Shown: positions 1-8,075, counted from the stretch's first letter. The stretch is 64,000 bases of DNA from Nguyenibacter vanlangensis (GCF_038719015.1 NZ_CP152276.1:1188001-1252000), one strand, 5' to 3'. The notes: a model not told the origin generated them from the sequence alone. Translations and numbers: made by a program.

Positions 1-517
1 CCTGAAGCGGGGCGACGTGGTGGGACAGCAACCATGTCATGCCACCTGACCCGGCGATACCACCGACACTGAAAAGAGCAAGAATGCCGGACATCACAGG
101 ACGTGCGCAGGCCCGTTCGACCAGAGAGGCCTGAACATTCATCGCGACCCCGTTTGCTCCAATGGCGCCGCCGAACAACAGAAGGGTGATCGCGAGCGCG
201 ATGCGTCCGGTGCAGACCGACAGCAGAGGCAGCGTGAGGCAGAAGATCAGGTCGGCCACACAGAGGACCAGGCGGCACCCCACGCGGCTCGTCAGAGGTC
301 CTGCGAGAGGCATGGAAATCAGCGAGCCAATGCCGATGCAAAGCAGAAACAAACCCAGTTCGCCGGAAGCAAGGTGAAGGCGAGACTGGGCGAATGGCAC
401 CAATGGGGCCCACGACGATAGACCAAAGCCGCCCAGAAAGAAGGCCGCCCGGGCAGCATTGAGTGACAGCGCATCCGAGGTCGCGGTGCGTGGATCGGAA
501 AACTCCGTATGCATCAT
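1..517 (-). CDS. MFS transporter, N-terminal part (cut by window edge)
   Basis: The reverse strand is open from an ATG pair at 517 to the window edge, giving 172 residues and several hydrophobic segments. The motif LTSRVGCRLVLC lies between predicted helices 2 and 3, where MFS proteins carry their cytoplasmic loop signature. GGAGCG precedes the start. The reading resembles the YbjJ/fucose-permease-like branch of the MFS, but this branch call is weak. The gene is divergent from the TetR gene at 796, the usual arrangement for an exporter and its repressor. The substrate is unknown and the C-terminal half lies outside the window. Confidence 0.8.
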   Translation of the reverse strand, partial: MMHTEFSDPRTATSDALSLNAARAAFFLGGFGLSSWAPLVPFAQSRLHLASGELGLFLLCIGIGSLISMPLAGPLTSRVGCRLVLCVADLIFCLTLPLLSVCTGRIALAITLLLFGGAIGANGVAMNVQASLVERACARPVMSGILALFSVGGIAGSGGMTWLLSHHVAPLQ

Positions 518-540
518 CTGTCGCTCCACTTGGCTGCCGG

Positions 541-648
541 CTAGGACCATATCCATTCGCACTGGTTCACGGATATGGCTCTAGCTCGTTGTTTCAACGA
601 ACATCTTTACCCGACCGGGTGAGTCCATCCGGTCGGATGATGCTCTAG
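541..648. repeat. 108-bp double-hairpin element, copy 1
   Basis: The element starts with CTAG and ends with GCTCTAG. It contains two imperfect palindromes: CCATATCC paired with GGATATGG around an ACTGGTTC-type loop, then CCGACCGG paired with CCGGTCGG. It aligns over its full length with copies at 2323-2430 and 46485-46590. It fills the divergent region between the MFS and TetR genes, so it may affect transcription of both. No protein is encoded. Confidence 0.85.
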
Positions 649-795
649 GCTTGCGGTGTCTTACGGAGTAAACTCAACTGTATGGTTCTGCACTTGTGGG
701 TGCATATTTGCCTCCTGCGTGTAGGGAGTCAAGGCATTCGCGAGGCGGAGCCGCCGGAGACGGGGCACGACTATGTGGACGGCGGAAGGAAGGGA

Positions 796-1476
796 ATGGA
801 CGTGAGCGCAGCCAAAGAGATGTCGGTGTTCGAGCGAATTTCGACACCTCAGGTTACGATGTCGAACGCGGACATCATCCTTTCCGCAGCAACCCGCGTC
901 TTCCTGAATCATGGATATGGCGGCGCCAGAATGGACCTGGTGGCCAAAGAGGCGGGCCTCGCCAGAAGAACCGTCTACAACCAGTTTCCAGACGGAAAAG
1001 AGGCGCTATTCCGAGCTGTCGTGCAACGTATGTGGTCCGCGTTCGAAACCATGAATATTGCCAGCGACGAGGCGGCGCTGAGTGATCCCGCCGTGGGCTT
1101 GCGTCGGATCGGCTATGCGACAGCCGAATTCTGGCGTTCACCCCTGGCAATTCGTTTTCTTCGAATGGTCATTGGCGAAGGTATGCGCTTTCCCGATCTG
1201 ACGCAGAGCTTCTTTGAATTCGGAAAAACGCCGTCGATGGAGGCGACCCGCGACTATCTCTCCGAACTCAGCCGCCGCGGTCTTTTGATTGTAGAAAATC
1301 CGGAACTGGCAACGCGTCAATTTATCGGCCTGATCGATGAGCCTCTTTTGTGGGTACGTGTCGTGGGCAAAGACGAGAGCCACTCGGACAAGGAACGGCG
1401 TGATGTCGTCGAACAGGCCGTCAGCATATTTCTTGGTTACTATTCGGTCGAAAAAAAGAATCGGGCAAAAAAATAG
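796..1476 (+). CDS. TetR/AcrR family transcriptional regulator
   Basis: The protein has 226 residues. The N-terminal HTH shows the TetR pattern: ILSAATRVFLNHGYGGARM, then VAKEAGLARRTVYNQFPDGKE at about residues 45-65. The C-terminal half (WRSPLAIRFLRMVIGEG and following) is a ligand-binding/dimerisation domain of the AcrR type. The frame is open further upstream, but the ATG at 796 is chosen because GGAAGGA sits just before it and the upstream residues do not look like protein. It probably represses itself and the divergent MFS gene. The inducer is unknown. Confidence 0.85.
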   Translation: MDVSAAKEMSVFERISTPQVTMSNADIILSAATRVFLNHGYGGARMDLVAKEAGLARRTVYNQFPDGKEALFRAVVQRMWSAFETMNIASDEAALSDPAVGLRRIGYATAEFWRSPLAIRFLRMVIGEGMRFPDLTQSFFEFGKTPSMEATRDYLSELSRRGLLIVENPELATRQFIGLIDEPLLWVRVVGKDESHSDKERRDVVEQAVSIFLGYYSVEKKNRAKK

Positions 1477-1678
1477 GTCTCTTACCTCCGTCGAGACATC
1501 CGGACGGGTCCTGCAGCGGATTCGTTATATGACCGAAGCGGCATCTGCCAAACCGACAAGGCGCCGGATCATGGCCGGCCTGACGGACCCCGGGTTGCCT
1601 GTGATCGGCGCATGCCCACGCTCGACGGTGGGCGCGTAGGGTTCGGACGAGGCAGAATTGATAGTTTATGTGGTTGGT

Positions 1679-2245
1679 TTATTTAACTTTTGCGTACAAG
1701 AGGCAGTCTCGGGGCTGGCTGCTGATATTGGGATGAATAATCCATCGCCGCAGCACGCCTTCGCGGAGCAGCCCTGCTTTCTCCATGACGCGTGCCGACC
1801 CGATATTATCCACGTCGCAAACGCCGCTGATCCTGAAGCAGGTGTCCTGTGCCAGGAGTGCGTTTACCGCTTCTGTCAGGACTTCCGTCATAATGCCCTG
1901 CCGCCACCATCGACGTGCCAAAACATAACCGAATTCAATATGATAAGGCTTTACGTGACGCAGGCCGAAAAGGCCGCGAAAGCCTCCGGCCTGATCGCAA
2001 ATCGCATAGGTGCGTGCCAGATCAGGAGATGTGGCGAGGCAGCCATCAACAAATTTTTCGGTTTCGGTTAAATCCTTATGCGGAGTCCACATCGTATACC
2101 GAGAGACTTCGGGGTCCTGCGCATAGCCGTGAAATATTTCTTCCGCATCTCCCCTGGAGATCGGGCGCAGCGCATGCCTTGCTGTATGAAGGCTCTCGGG
2201 CAACATGGAGATAGTATGATTGATGGGCGATCGGCCGCCAAGCAA
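1679..2245 (-). CDS. GNAT family N-acetyltransferase (RimJ/RimL-like)
   Basis: The 188 residues match the Acetyltransf_3 layout: TARHALRPISRGDAEEIF at the start, FGYVLARRWWRQGIMTE as the acetyl-CoA binding strand-helix, and NIGSARVMEKAGLLREG near the end, which is typical of the RimJ/RimL group. A second Met at residue 14 (position 2206) is an alternative start. Substrates in this family range from ribosomal proteins to antibiotics, so none is assigned. Its stop is separated from the TetR stop by 202 bp with no recognisable gene. Confidence 0.85.
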   Translation of the reverse strand: MLGGRSPINHTISMLPESLHTARHALRPISRGDAEEIFHGYAQDPEVSRYTMWTPHKDLTETEKFVDGCLATSPDLARTYAICDQAGGFRGLFGLRHVKPYHIEFGYVLARRWWRQGIMTEVLTEAVNALLAQDTCFRISGVCDVDNIGSARVMEKAGLLREGVLRRWIIHPNISSQPRDCLLYAKVK

Positions 2246-2322
2246 TGAGTTATCAATTCCAGCGCGGCTTTCGCCGCTTAGGCTCCAACGCAGTGTCTCA
2301 ATAACCGAGGCCGGTACAGGGG

Positions 2323-2430
2323 CTAGAGTCGTATCCGTTCACACTGGTTCACGGATACGGCTCTAGATCATTGTTTTGGCGAGCATCTTTATCCGATCAG
2401 ATGATTCCATCTGATCGGATGATGCTCTAG
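2323..2430. repeat. 108-bp double-hairpin element, copy 2 (abuts IS)
   Basis: This is the most symmetrical copy. Hairpin 1 pairs CTAGAG-CGTATCCGT with ACGGATACG-CTCTAG. Hairpin 2 pairs GAGCATC and TCCGATCAGATG with CATCTGATCGGA and GATGCTC. The last four bases, CTAG (2427-2430), are duplicated on the far side of the insertion sequence at 3882-3885, so the IS landed in the element's terminal CTAG. Confidence 0.88.
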
Positions 2431-3881
2431 CAGGCTGTCGGGTTGGGTGCTGCGGCAGTGAGGCTGGAGGAGTTGACGGCGTTTACGCAGCCGTCAACCG
2501 CGCGATTCTTCGGCAATTATATGCGAGGGCGACGAGGGTCCATTCGGTTGCGGCGTTGGCGAGACCGCGGAGGTGGAAGCGGGTGAAGCCCATAGCGCTC
2601 TTGATGATGCCGAAGACCGGTTCGACGGTCTGCTTGCGTAAGGCGTAGAGGGCTTTTTCCGGGTCCTGTTGCAGTCTGGCCTTCATTTTCAGGCGCCATG
2701 GCTCGGTGATCCGGCGCGGTTCTTTGGGGGGTGGCTCTGGCCGGAAGTCATAGGGGCGCCGATCGACGGGACGCCCGATGGCGACCAGAGGGTCCACACC
2801 CCTGGCCTGCAACGCCTCGACGGCTTTGCGGCTGGCAAAGCCCGTATCGGCGAGGACGGTTCGTGGCAGGCCGATCCGCTCTTCCATACCCAGGATCGTA
2901 TCGGCGAAGCTGGGCGCGTCTGCCGTAGTCGCGACAACCCTATGTTCCAGGATCAACTGGCTGCCCTCGGCACAGACCACGGCCTGGGCGTTATAGGCTT
3001 GCCGGTATTCATGCGCGTCGGAACGGCGCATCAGCTTGCTGTCCGGATCGGTCAGATTGATCTGCCGGTCAGGGGGCGGTTCGTCGTCCGGCTCTTTCGG
3101 CGGGCGGCCGCATCGTCCCTGCTTCGCATCAAAGGCCGCCTTCTTGCGTTCGTATTCGGGCCGGGCGGCCTCGGCCCGCTCGCGGGCTTCCGCTTCCAGC
3201 CGCGCACAGGCTTCATCCAGCTTGGCCTTCAGGGTCTCCCGGCGGGCCAGTTCGTCCGGCAGGGCCTGGTTGTCCGTGTCGGTCGCATCCGCCGCCTCGG
3301 CCCGCTCCATCAGGCCGGCAATATCGGTGGCCAGCATCTCGCGCAGTTCTTTCGCGCGATCATAGCGAATGGAACGGTATTTCGAGGCGTTGGCATCGAT
3401 CTTCGTGCCGTCGATCGACACCGTGCCAAGCCGCACCAGCCCCATCTCGCGTGCCAACTCCAGCACGTGCAGGAACGCCGCCTCGATCGCCGCGCGGTTG
3501 CCGCGCCGGAACGTCGCGATCGTGTCGTGGTCAGGATGCAGGTTCGCCGCGACAAAGCGCATGCCGATGTCGCGATGCGTCGCCCGTTCGATCCGACGCG
3601 ATGAGAATACGCCGTTCGCATAGGCGTAAATCAGCAGCCCCAGCATCAGGCGCGGATGATACTGCGCCTTGCCGCCCGTCCGCCGAGGTACTGAGAACGC
3701 CCCCAGCGGCACCCGCTCCACCGCCGCCACAATAAAATGCGCCACATCGTCCGCCGGCAGCCACGATTTCAGATCCGGCGGCAGAAGATACGGCTGCGAT
3801 CGGTCAAACGGGATGAACCTGCTCATCCTCAATGCTTACCCCAGATCACCGAAAGCAGGTACCCCCCAACCCGACAGCCTG
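2431..3881 (-). mobile_element. IS1182-family insertion sequence, apparently intact
   Basis: The element is 1451 bp. Perfect 17-bp terminal inverted repeats reading CAGGCTGTCGGGTTGGG inward lie at 2431-2447 and 3865-3881. It is flanked by CTAG at 2427-2430 and 3882-3885, consistent with a 4-bp target duplication of a palindromic target. It carries one full-length transposase gene on the minus strand. Intact ends, an intact open frame and a matching duplication indicate recent insertion. Confidence 0.93.
2483..3832 (-). CDS. IS1182-family transposase
   Basis: The 449 residues contain an N-terminal DUF772-type domain (FIPFDRSQPYLLPPDL, HPRLMLGLLIYAY), followed by SIDGTKIDANAS, which carries the first catalytic Asp of the DDE fold. 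A charged coiled-coil spacer lies at about 165-250. VLADTGFAS provides the second Asp, and the C-terminal TVEPVFGIIKSAMGFTRFHLRG provides the Glu. Length and motif order match complete IS1182 transposases, so the enzyme should be active. It fills almost the whole element. Confidence 0.93.
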   Translation of the reverse strand: MRMSRFIPFDRSQPYLLPPDLKSWLPADDVAHFIVAAVERVPLGAFSVPRRTGGKAQYHPRLMLGLLIYAYANGVFSSRRIERATHRDIGMRFVAANLHPDHDTIATFRRGNRAAIEAAFLHVLELAREMGLVRLGTVSIDGTKIDANASKYRSIRYDRAKELREMLATDIAGLMERAEAADATDTDNQALPDELARRETLKAKLDEACARLEAEARERAEAARPEYERKKAAFDAKQGRCGRPPKEPDDEPPPDRQINLTDPDSKLMRRSDAHEYRQAYNAQAVVCAEGSQLILEHRVVATTADAPSFADTILGMEERIGLPRTVLADTGFASRKAVEALQARGVDPLVAIGRPVDRRPYDFRPEPPPKEPRRITEPWRLKMKARLQQDPEKALYALRKQTVEPVFGIIKSAMGFTRFHLRGLANAATEWTLVALAYNCRRIARLTAA

Positions 3882-3949
3882 CTAGCACCCACTGCTTTCC
3901 AGTCCATCGACGGGCTCTTCACGTTTCGGGTGCCGAAACGCTCGTCGCT

Positions 3950-5158
3950 CTATCGTGCGAAATGCGGCGTCAAATGCTTCGACGTGAATTTGGCCCCCCA
4001 TGCGAACCGGAGCAGCGGGCCAAAACTGTTGGCCGCCGACGGTCCCACAAAATAGAGGCCGGGCACCGACGATTCGAAGAATCGTGTCAGCCGGGGCGTA
4101 TTCTGTATCTCGGAGATCCGGGCGCGGATTGTCTCGTCCAGGAAGTCCAGGCGATTGATATCGACCCTGTAGCCGGTTCCCGCGACAACATGGTCCGCAA
4201 CCATCTCCTCTTCGCCGCCATCAGACTTGACGAAGGTGACGGCGACCTTCTCCCCCCGCACCAGCGCATGCTTCAGGGCGAGGTTGATCCGGATAGGCAC
4301 CTTGCCTTCCACCAGCGTGCGGCTGACCCATCCGGCGGCAGGTCCCAGATGCCCGCGCGTGACGCGCAGGCGGAAAGGCTCCGGCATCCGGTGAAAGACC
4401 GTCGGGAGATCCGACGCCATGCGGGACCGCCACCCAAGGCCAAGTCCCGAGCGCGGCTTGAGAAGCCTCGCATAGGCCAACTCTAGCCCACGCTTGTGAT
4501 CCGGCGGGTGGTTGAACCAGATCTTGGGGCGCCGGGTCACGATCTCCACGTCGGCGCCTGCTTGATGCAGCAGCCCCGCCGAGTCCACGGCCGACGAGCC
4601 GCCACCGAGGACCAGGATCTTGCGTCCGGCGGGATCCTTCATCCCTCGCGATTCAGACGTGTGGGAAACGAATTGCGGCGGCAGTCCCCGAAGCTCCGGC
4701 GGGAGATAGGCGTAATGCGTTATTCCGACGGCGATGACAACGCGCCGCGCCCGGATGATTTCGCCGTCATCCAGGCGAAGGAGGAAGCCCCCCTGGCTTG
4801 CCGTGATCCTGGCGACGTGCCGCGTGTCCAGATCCGGCAGCAGCCGCTGCTGAAACTCCCGCCCGTACGCATGGAATACTTCAACCGGGATGGGCACACC
4901 CACATCCGCATAGGCATGACCGTGGCGCCTGCAGAAGTCCCGAAGACGATTCAGCCTGAGCGGATCGAATATATCGGAGGCAAAACCCTCGGACTTGAGA
5001 TGCATGCCGCTCGGCATATGGCTTCGCCAGACCGCCATCGGTGAGCCAAAGATCTGGAAGTCTACGCCGCGAACCGATAGGTGGGCTGCAAGCGACAATC
5101 CATACGGGCCGGCCCCCACTATAACGAAGTCTGTCCACTTAACCATTATGTCGATCAT
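3950..5158 (-). CDS. FAD/NAD(P)-binding monooxygenase (N-hydroxylase-like)
   Basis: The protein is about 402 residues. FVIVGAGPYGLSLAAHL is an N-terminal FAD Rossmann motif. ILVLGGGSSAVDSAGLL is a second dinucleotide (NADPH) fold, and VVAGTGYRVD is the G-T-G-Y motif seen in flavin-dependent N-hydroxylases and class B monooxygenases. The C-terminal GLYFVGPSAANSFGP fits the flavin-binding end. The start is either ATG 5158 or ATG 5146, each with a G-rich stretch upstream. The same frame stays open upstream into an IS3 remnant, which may be translated as an N-terminal extension. It is divergent from an ATP-grasp gene, suggesting a small specialised-metabolite or amino-acid modification pathway. 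The substrate is unknown. Confidence 0.78.
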   Translation of the reverse strand: MIDIMVKWTDFVIVGAGPYGLSLAAHLSVRGVDFQIFGSPMAVWRSHMPSGMHLKSEGFASDIFDPLRLNRLRDFCRRHGHAYADVGVPIPVEVFHAYGREFQQRLLPDLDTRHVARITASQGGFLLRLDDGEIIRARRVVIAVGITHYAYLPPELRGLPPQFVSHTSESRGMKDPAGRKILVLGGGSSAVDSAGLLHQAGADVEIVTRRPKIWFNHPPDHKRGLELAYARLLKPRSGLGLGWRSRMASDLPTVFHRMPEPFRLRVTRGHLGPAAGWVSRTLVEGKVPIRINLALKHALVRGEKVAVTFVKSDGGEEEMVADHVVAGTGYRVDINRLDFLDETIRARISEIQNTPRLTRFFESSVPGLYFVGPSAANSFGPLLRFAWGAKFTSKHLTPHFAR

Positions 5159-5199
5159 CCCCAATCCGGTCGCGTTCACGGCGGAGCCGTTCGCTTGAC

Positions 5200-5428
5200 A
5201 ACGAGATGTCGGCGACCAGTGCGAGACGAAATGTCCATGACGCTCTCCGCCAGGAGTCGCTTCAGCTTCGTATTCTCTCGTATTTTCTCTTTCCAGAGTC
5301 TTGAGCCGCCGCGCTTCCGATACCTCCATCCCGCTGTGTTTCGATCGCCACGTGCAGGAGGCCGCGTCGCTGATCCCGTGCTTGCGGCACAGATCCGCAA
5401 CCGTGGCATCCGCCCTGCGCCCTTCTAA
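5200..5428 (-). pseudogene. IS3-family OrfA transposase remnant
   Basis: On the minus strand one frame reads GRRADATVADLCRKHGISD, then TWRSKHSG and MEVSEARRLKTLERENT, which is the HTH and leucine-zipper region of IS3-group OrfA proteins. The continuation KLKRLLAESVMD is in another frame, so the gene is frameshifted. OrfB and inverted ends are absent. The first frame runs directly into the flavin monooxygenase frame without a stop. Confidence 0.8.
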
Positions 5429-5444
5429 ACCCGGCGGCCGTCAT

Positions 5445-5507
5445 GTTACAAATGTTTTCCACGACCCCCTGCTTACGTTACAAATGTTGTCACGATCCCC
5501 TGCTTAC
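5445..5507 (+). repeat. Two tandem 32-bp direct repeats
   Basis: The unit starts GTTACAAATGTT and ends CCCCTGCTTAC. It occurs at 5445-5476 and again at 5477-5507 with few differences. The repeats lie just beyond the IS3 remnant and about 60 bp before the ATP-grasp start codon. They may be a relic of the mobile-element end or a repeated operator. Confidence 0.7.
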
Positions 5508-5567
5508 GCAAAGCGCCTTTCATAACGAACGCTTCGGACCATTCTTCGGAGGCTTGCACCAGCGGAA

Positions 5568-6926
5568 ATGGCTGAATTCAGGGTCCTTATAGTTACCACA
5601 ACCTGGTGGCCGTCGACGGCCTATCTCGCCATGGCATTCGGACGCGCCGGGGCGGCCGTATATAGTCTCAGTCCGGCCGGCAATCCGCTTCGCAGGCTCA
5701 AATTCGTAAGAGGGAGCCTGACTTATTCCGCATGGGACCCGCTTGGATCACTGGTGGCGTCCATAGGATCTTTCGAGCCGTTTCTGCTTGTACCAATGGA
5801 TGACCGCGCCATAGGCCATATCCATTCGCTCCATGCAAAATCGCGGTCATTTGATGTTGCTACCGGTCAAAAGATACGTGATGTGATCGAACGGTCACTT
5901 GGCTCGCCCCTTGGCTATGGCATAAGCGGGACCCGTTATCCTTTCCTGGAAGCCATGCGAAGCAGGGGCGTCTTCACGCCTTCGGGAGCGGAGCTGCTCT
6001 CGGTGCGCGATGTGCGGAATTGGTGCGCGACGCAGGCACCTCCCTGGGTCATCAAGGCCGAAGAGAGCTGGGGCGGCTCGGGGGTTCTTATCGCTGATAC
6101 CGTCGCCGAGGCCGAAGAAGCTTATCGGGAATTGTCCGCCCCGCTCGCCTTTCACAAGGCACTCCGCCTCCTGCTTGTCGACCGCGATCCCTTCACGCTT
6201 GCGCGATTTCTTCGGCGGAAGACGCGCAACGTCATGGCGCAAACGCATATTCGCGGAATCCAGGTGACATGCATGGCTGCGGCCTGGCAAGGGCGGCTGT
6301 GCGGGGTCGTTACGGCCGAGGTTCTTTCAACGCAAGGCCGCGTGGGAGCGTCCACGTTCCTGCGGTTGATCGGCAATCCGCAAATCGAGGCCGCCGCTTC
6401 CATAGCTGCGGAGCATCTGGGCCTGTCCGGGTTCTTCGGGCTCGATTTCATCATGGAAGACGGCACGGGGCGCTGTTTGCTGATCGAGATGAACCCGCGG
6501 TCGACGCAACTGGGTCATATCCGGGCGCATGGCGCCGACCTCGCGACGCGGCTGTGCGCTGCCGCCGGCCTGGATGTGCTTGCACCCGACAATCGCCCGG
6601 ACCATTCTGAGAGGATTGCGTTCTTCCCGCAATGCCTCCGCTTCACCGGGAGCGACGTGGACAAGTGGGAGCTTGCGGCCGAGGACATTCCGTGGAGCGA
6701 ACCCGATCTTGTCGAGGAGCTGCTTCGTCTTCCCTGGACCAGGCGCGGCATCCTGGCGCGGCTTGAATCGCTCGTGCGTCAGAACGACGCATTCGGCTCG
6801 GCGATTGATCCGCAGAGCATCCGCGAGATTCGCGCGGAGCTGGAGCGTCGCCGCCCGCGGGCAACCTCTCCGGAGCGGCCGGATTCGACGGTGCCGGGAC
6901 GCGTGGCTGTCGACGTCAATCGGTAG
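5568..6926 (+). CDS. ATP-grasp domain protein
   Basis: The 452 residues have an N-terminal Rossmann-like region (VLIVTTTWWPSTAYLAMAFGRAG). The ATP-grasp fold follows: PPWVIKAEESWGGSGVLI carries the nucleotide-binding Lys and the flexible loop, and FGLDFIMEDG...LLIEMNPRST carries the metal-binding Glu and Asn. ATP-grasp ligases join a carboxylate to an amine or thiol through an acyl-phosphate. The C-terminal ~100 residues are charged and specific to this protein. It is transcribed away from the flavin monooxygenase gene. The substrate cannot be read from sequence. Confidence 0.82.
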   Translation: MAEFRVLIVTTTWWPSTAYLAMAFGRAGAAVYSLSPAGNPLRRLKFVRGSLTYSAWDPLGSLVASIGSFEPFLLVPMDDRAIGHIHSLHAKSRSFDVATGQKIRDVIERSLGSPLGYGISGTRYPFLEAMRSRGVFTPSGAELLSVRDVRNWCATQAPPWVIKAEESWGGSGVLIADTVAEAEEAYRELSAPLAFHKALRLLLVDRDPFTLARFLRRKTRNVMAQTHIRGIQVTCMAAAWQGRLCGVVTAEVLSTQGRVGASTFLRLIGNPQIEAAASIAAEHLGLSGFFGLDFIMEDGTGRCLLIEMNPRSTQLGHIRAHGADLATRLCAAAGLDVLAPDNRPDHSERIAFFPQCLRFTGSDVDKWELAAEDIPWSEPDLVEELLRLPWTRRGILARLESLVRQNDAFGSAIDPQSIREIRAELERRRPRATSPERPDSTVPGRVAVDVNR

Positions 6927-6995
6927 GCGCGTCGCATGGCCCCCGCGCGGCCGGGAGCCGGATGGGCGCAGCGGGCTGGCCAGGGCGAACGCCGG

Positions 6996-7325
6996 TGCGT
7001 CCAGCCGCTTTAGAACCCCGCGCGGCAGGGGGATGTTGGCCCGTTCCACGCGGTCATCCAGCATGGCCGGGTCAATGGTCACGAACCCCACCGCCCATCC
7101 GGCATATTCGGGAAGCCTGCGGACCGTATCCAGCGTGCGCGGAGACGGGACCGCGTCGCCTGCGTCCAGCGTGGCGTCGATCCAGCCCGCCGCCGCATCC
7201 GCCGCGTTCGCCAGGGCTTCATCCAGTGTGTCGCCCGCCGAGACGCAGCCGGGCAGATCGGGAAACACGACACCGAACGCCGTGGTCCCTGCCCCCTCTT
7301 CGATCATCACCGGGTAGCGCATCAT
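6996..7325 (-). pseudogene. hicB: HicB-like antitoxin with lost C-terminus
   Basis: The first ~110 residues are HicB-like: YPVMIEEGAGTTAFGVVFPDLPGC, GDTLDEALANAADA, and VERANIPLPRGVLKRLDA. The normal end of the DNA-binding helix and stop codon are missing. The same frame instead continues for some 220 residues of arginine/proline-rich sequence antisense to the ATP-grasp gene, ending at 6327. This looks like 3' truncation by rearrangement. The start ATG overlaps the upstream HicA stop, the usual hicAB arrangement. Confidence 0.72.
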
Positions 7326-7513
7326 CGTCTCTCCTGCAGGCGCGCCTGCTTGCGGATCGCGGCCACGAGGCCGCCGCCCAGGCCTTTCTTCGGATGCGGC
7401 ACGACCACGATGCCCGGACGATCGGGATGACGGAACACGTGATGCGATCCCCGCACACGGTCCAGCGCCCAGCCTGCCCTTTCCGGACCGAAAAAACTAC
7501 TGAAATCCCGCAA
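7322..7513 (-). CDS. hicA: HicA-like toxin, altered N-terminus
   Basis: The C-terminal 50 residues are clear HicA mRNA interferase: GWALDRVRGSHHVFRHP contains the catalytic His region, and VVVPHPKKGLGGGL follows. No ATG exists. The only plausible start is TTG at 7513, which gives 63 residues, close to the family length. The first 13 residues (RDFSSFFGPERAG) do not resemble the usual S-x-[DE]-[IL]-I-x-x-L start. That start lies inside the operator/promoter inverted repeat of the divergent brnT gene, so the 5' end may have been replaced. It is possibly inactive. Confidence 0.55.
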   Translation of the reverse strand: MRDFSSFFGPERAGWALDRVRGSHHVFRHPDRPGIVVVPHPKKGLGGGLVAAIRKQARLQERR

Positions 7514-7548
7514 TTCCCCTTGACTTGAATGCGGGATTTCCGTATATT
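7502..7548 (+). promoter_or_regulatory. Sigma-70-type promoter with inverted-repeat operator for the brnT module
   Basis: TTGACT (7520-7525) and TATATT (7543-7548) are separated by 17 bp, a near-consensus pair. An 11-bp perfect inverted repeat, GAAATCCCGCA (7502-7512) and TGCGGGATTTC (7530-7540), brackets the -35 box and is placed for autorepression by the HTH antitoxin. The predicted start point at about 7555 leaves no room for a Shine-Dalgarno sequence before the ATG at 7556, so the transcript looks leaderless. Confidence 0.8.
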
Positions 7549-7555
7549 CTAATCC

Positions 7556-7828
7556 ATGGAATACAGCTTTGGCCCCGAAAAAGATGCCATCAACAAGGAG
7601 CGGCACGGCCTCTCCCTCGCGTTCGGTGCGCAGATTTTCGAGGATGAGAAGCACCTGATCCTGCCAACGATTCGCCATGAAGATGGCGAGGACCGTTACA
7701 AGATCATCGGAATGGTTGGCGAGAAGCTGTTTACCGCGGTCTTTGTTTGGCGGGACGATATTCCCCGCTTCATTTCCGTAAGAAGGAGCAATAACGGTGA
7801 AGAAAAATCCTATCGTTCTCCCCTCTGA
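7556..7828 (+). CDS. brnT: BrnT-family toxin
   Basis: The 90-residue protein follows the BrnT pattern: EYSFGPEKDAINKERHGLSLAFGAQIFED, then HEDGEDRYKIIGMVGEKLFTAVFVWRD and the Arg-rich FISVRRSNNGEEKSY end. BrnT is a RelE-fold ribonuclease toxin in type II toxin-antitoxin systems. It overlaps the downstream antitoxin gene by 32 bp, so the two are co-translated. Expression should come from the promoter ending at 7548. Confidence 0.9.
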   Translation: MEYSFGPEKDAINKERHGLSLAFGAQIFEDEKHLILPTIRHEDGEDRYKIIGMVGEKLFTAVFVWRDDIPRFISVRRSNNGEEKSYRSPL

Positions 7829-8075
7829 TCCGGGCGATCCGGAAGACGGGGCCGTTACCCAAGAGGGCATGGAGCGTGGCCAGCGCGCCCGTCTGATCCG
7901 CATGACGCGAACCGGCCTGGGTCTGACGCAGGCCGAATTTGCCGAGCGCTTCCATGTGCCGGTGGGAACCCTGCGCGATTGGGAGCAAGCCCGCGCCACC
8001 CCTCCCGACTTCGCCATCGCCTATGTGCGGGTGATCAGGCAGTTTCCCGATATCGTCGCGAAGGCGGTGGCCTGA
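7797..8075 (+). CDS. HTH (Xre/MqsA-like) antitoxin partner of BrnT
   Basis: The 92-residue protein starts at GTG 7797 with AGGAG eight bases upstream. The HTH reads IRMTRTGLGLTQAEFAERFHVPVGTLRDWEQ at about residues 33-65. Classical BrnA is a ribbon-helix-helix protein, so this module uses a helix-turn-helix antitoxin instead, a known variation. It probably binds the inverted repeat at 7502-7540. No gene is seen in the following 264 bp. Confidence 0.87.
   Translation: MKKNPIVLPSDPGDPEDGAVTQEGMERGQRARLIRMTRTGLGLTQAEFAERFHVPVGTLRDWEQARATPPDFAIAYVRVIRQFPDIVAKAVA

Noticed and set aside
6327..6995. C-terminal 220 residues of the extended HicB frame as a real domain
   Set aside because: The segment is antisense to the ATP-grasp gene, basic and low-complexity, and HicB proteins do not have it.
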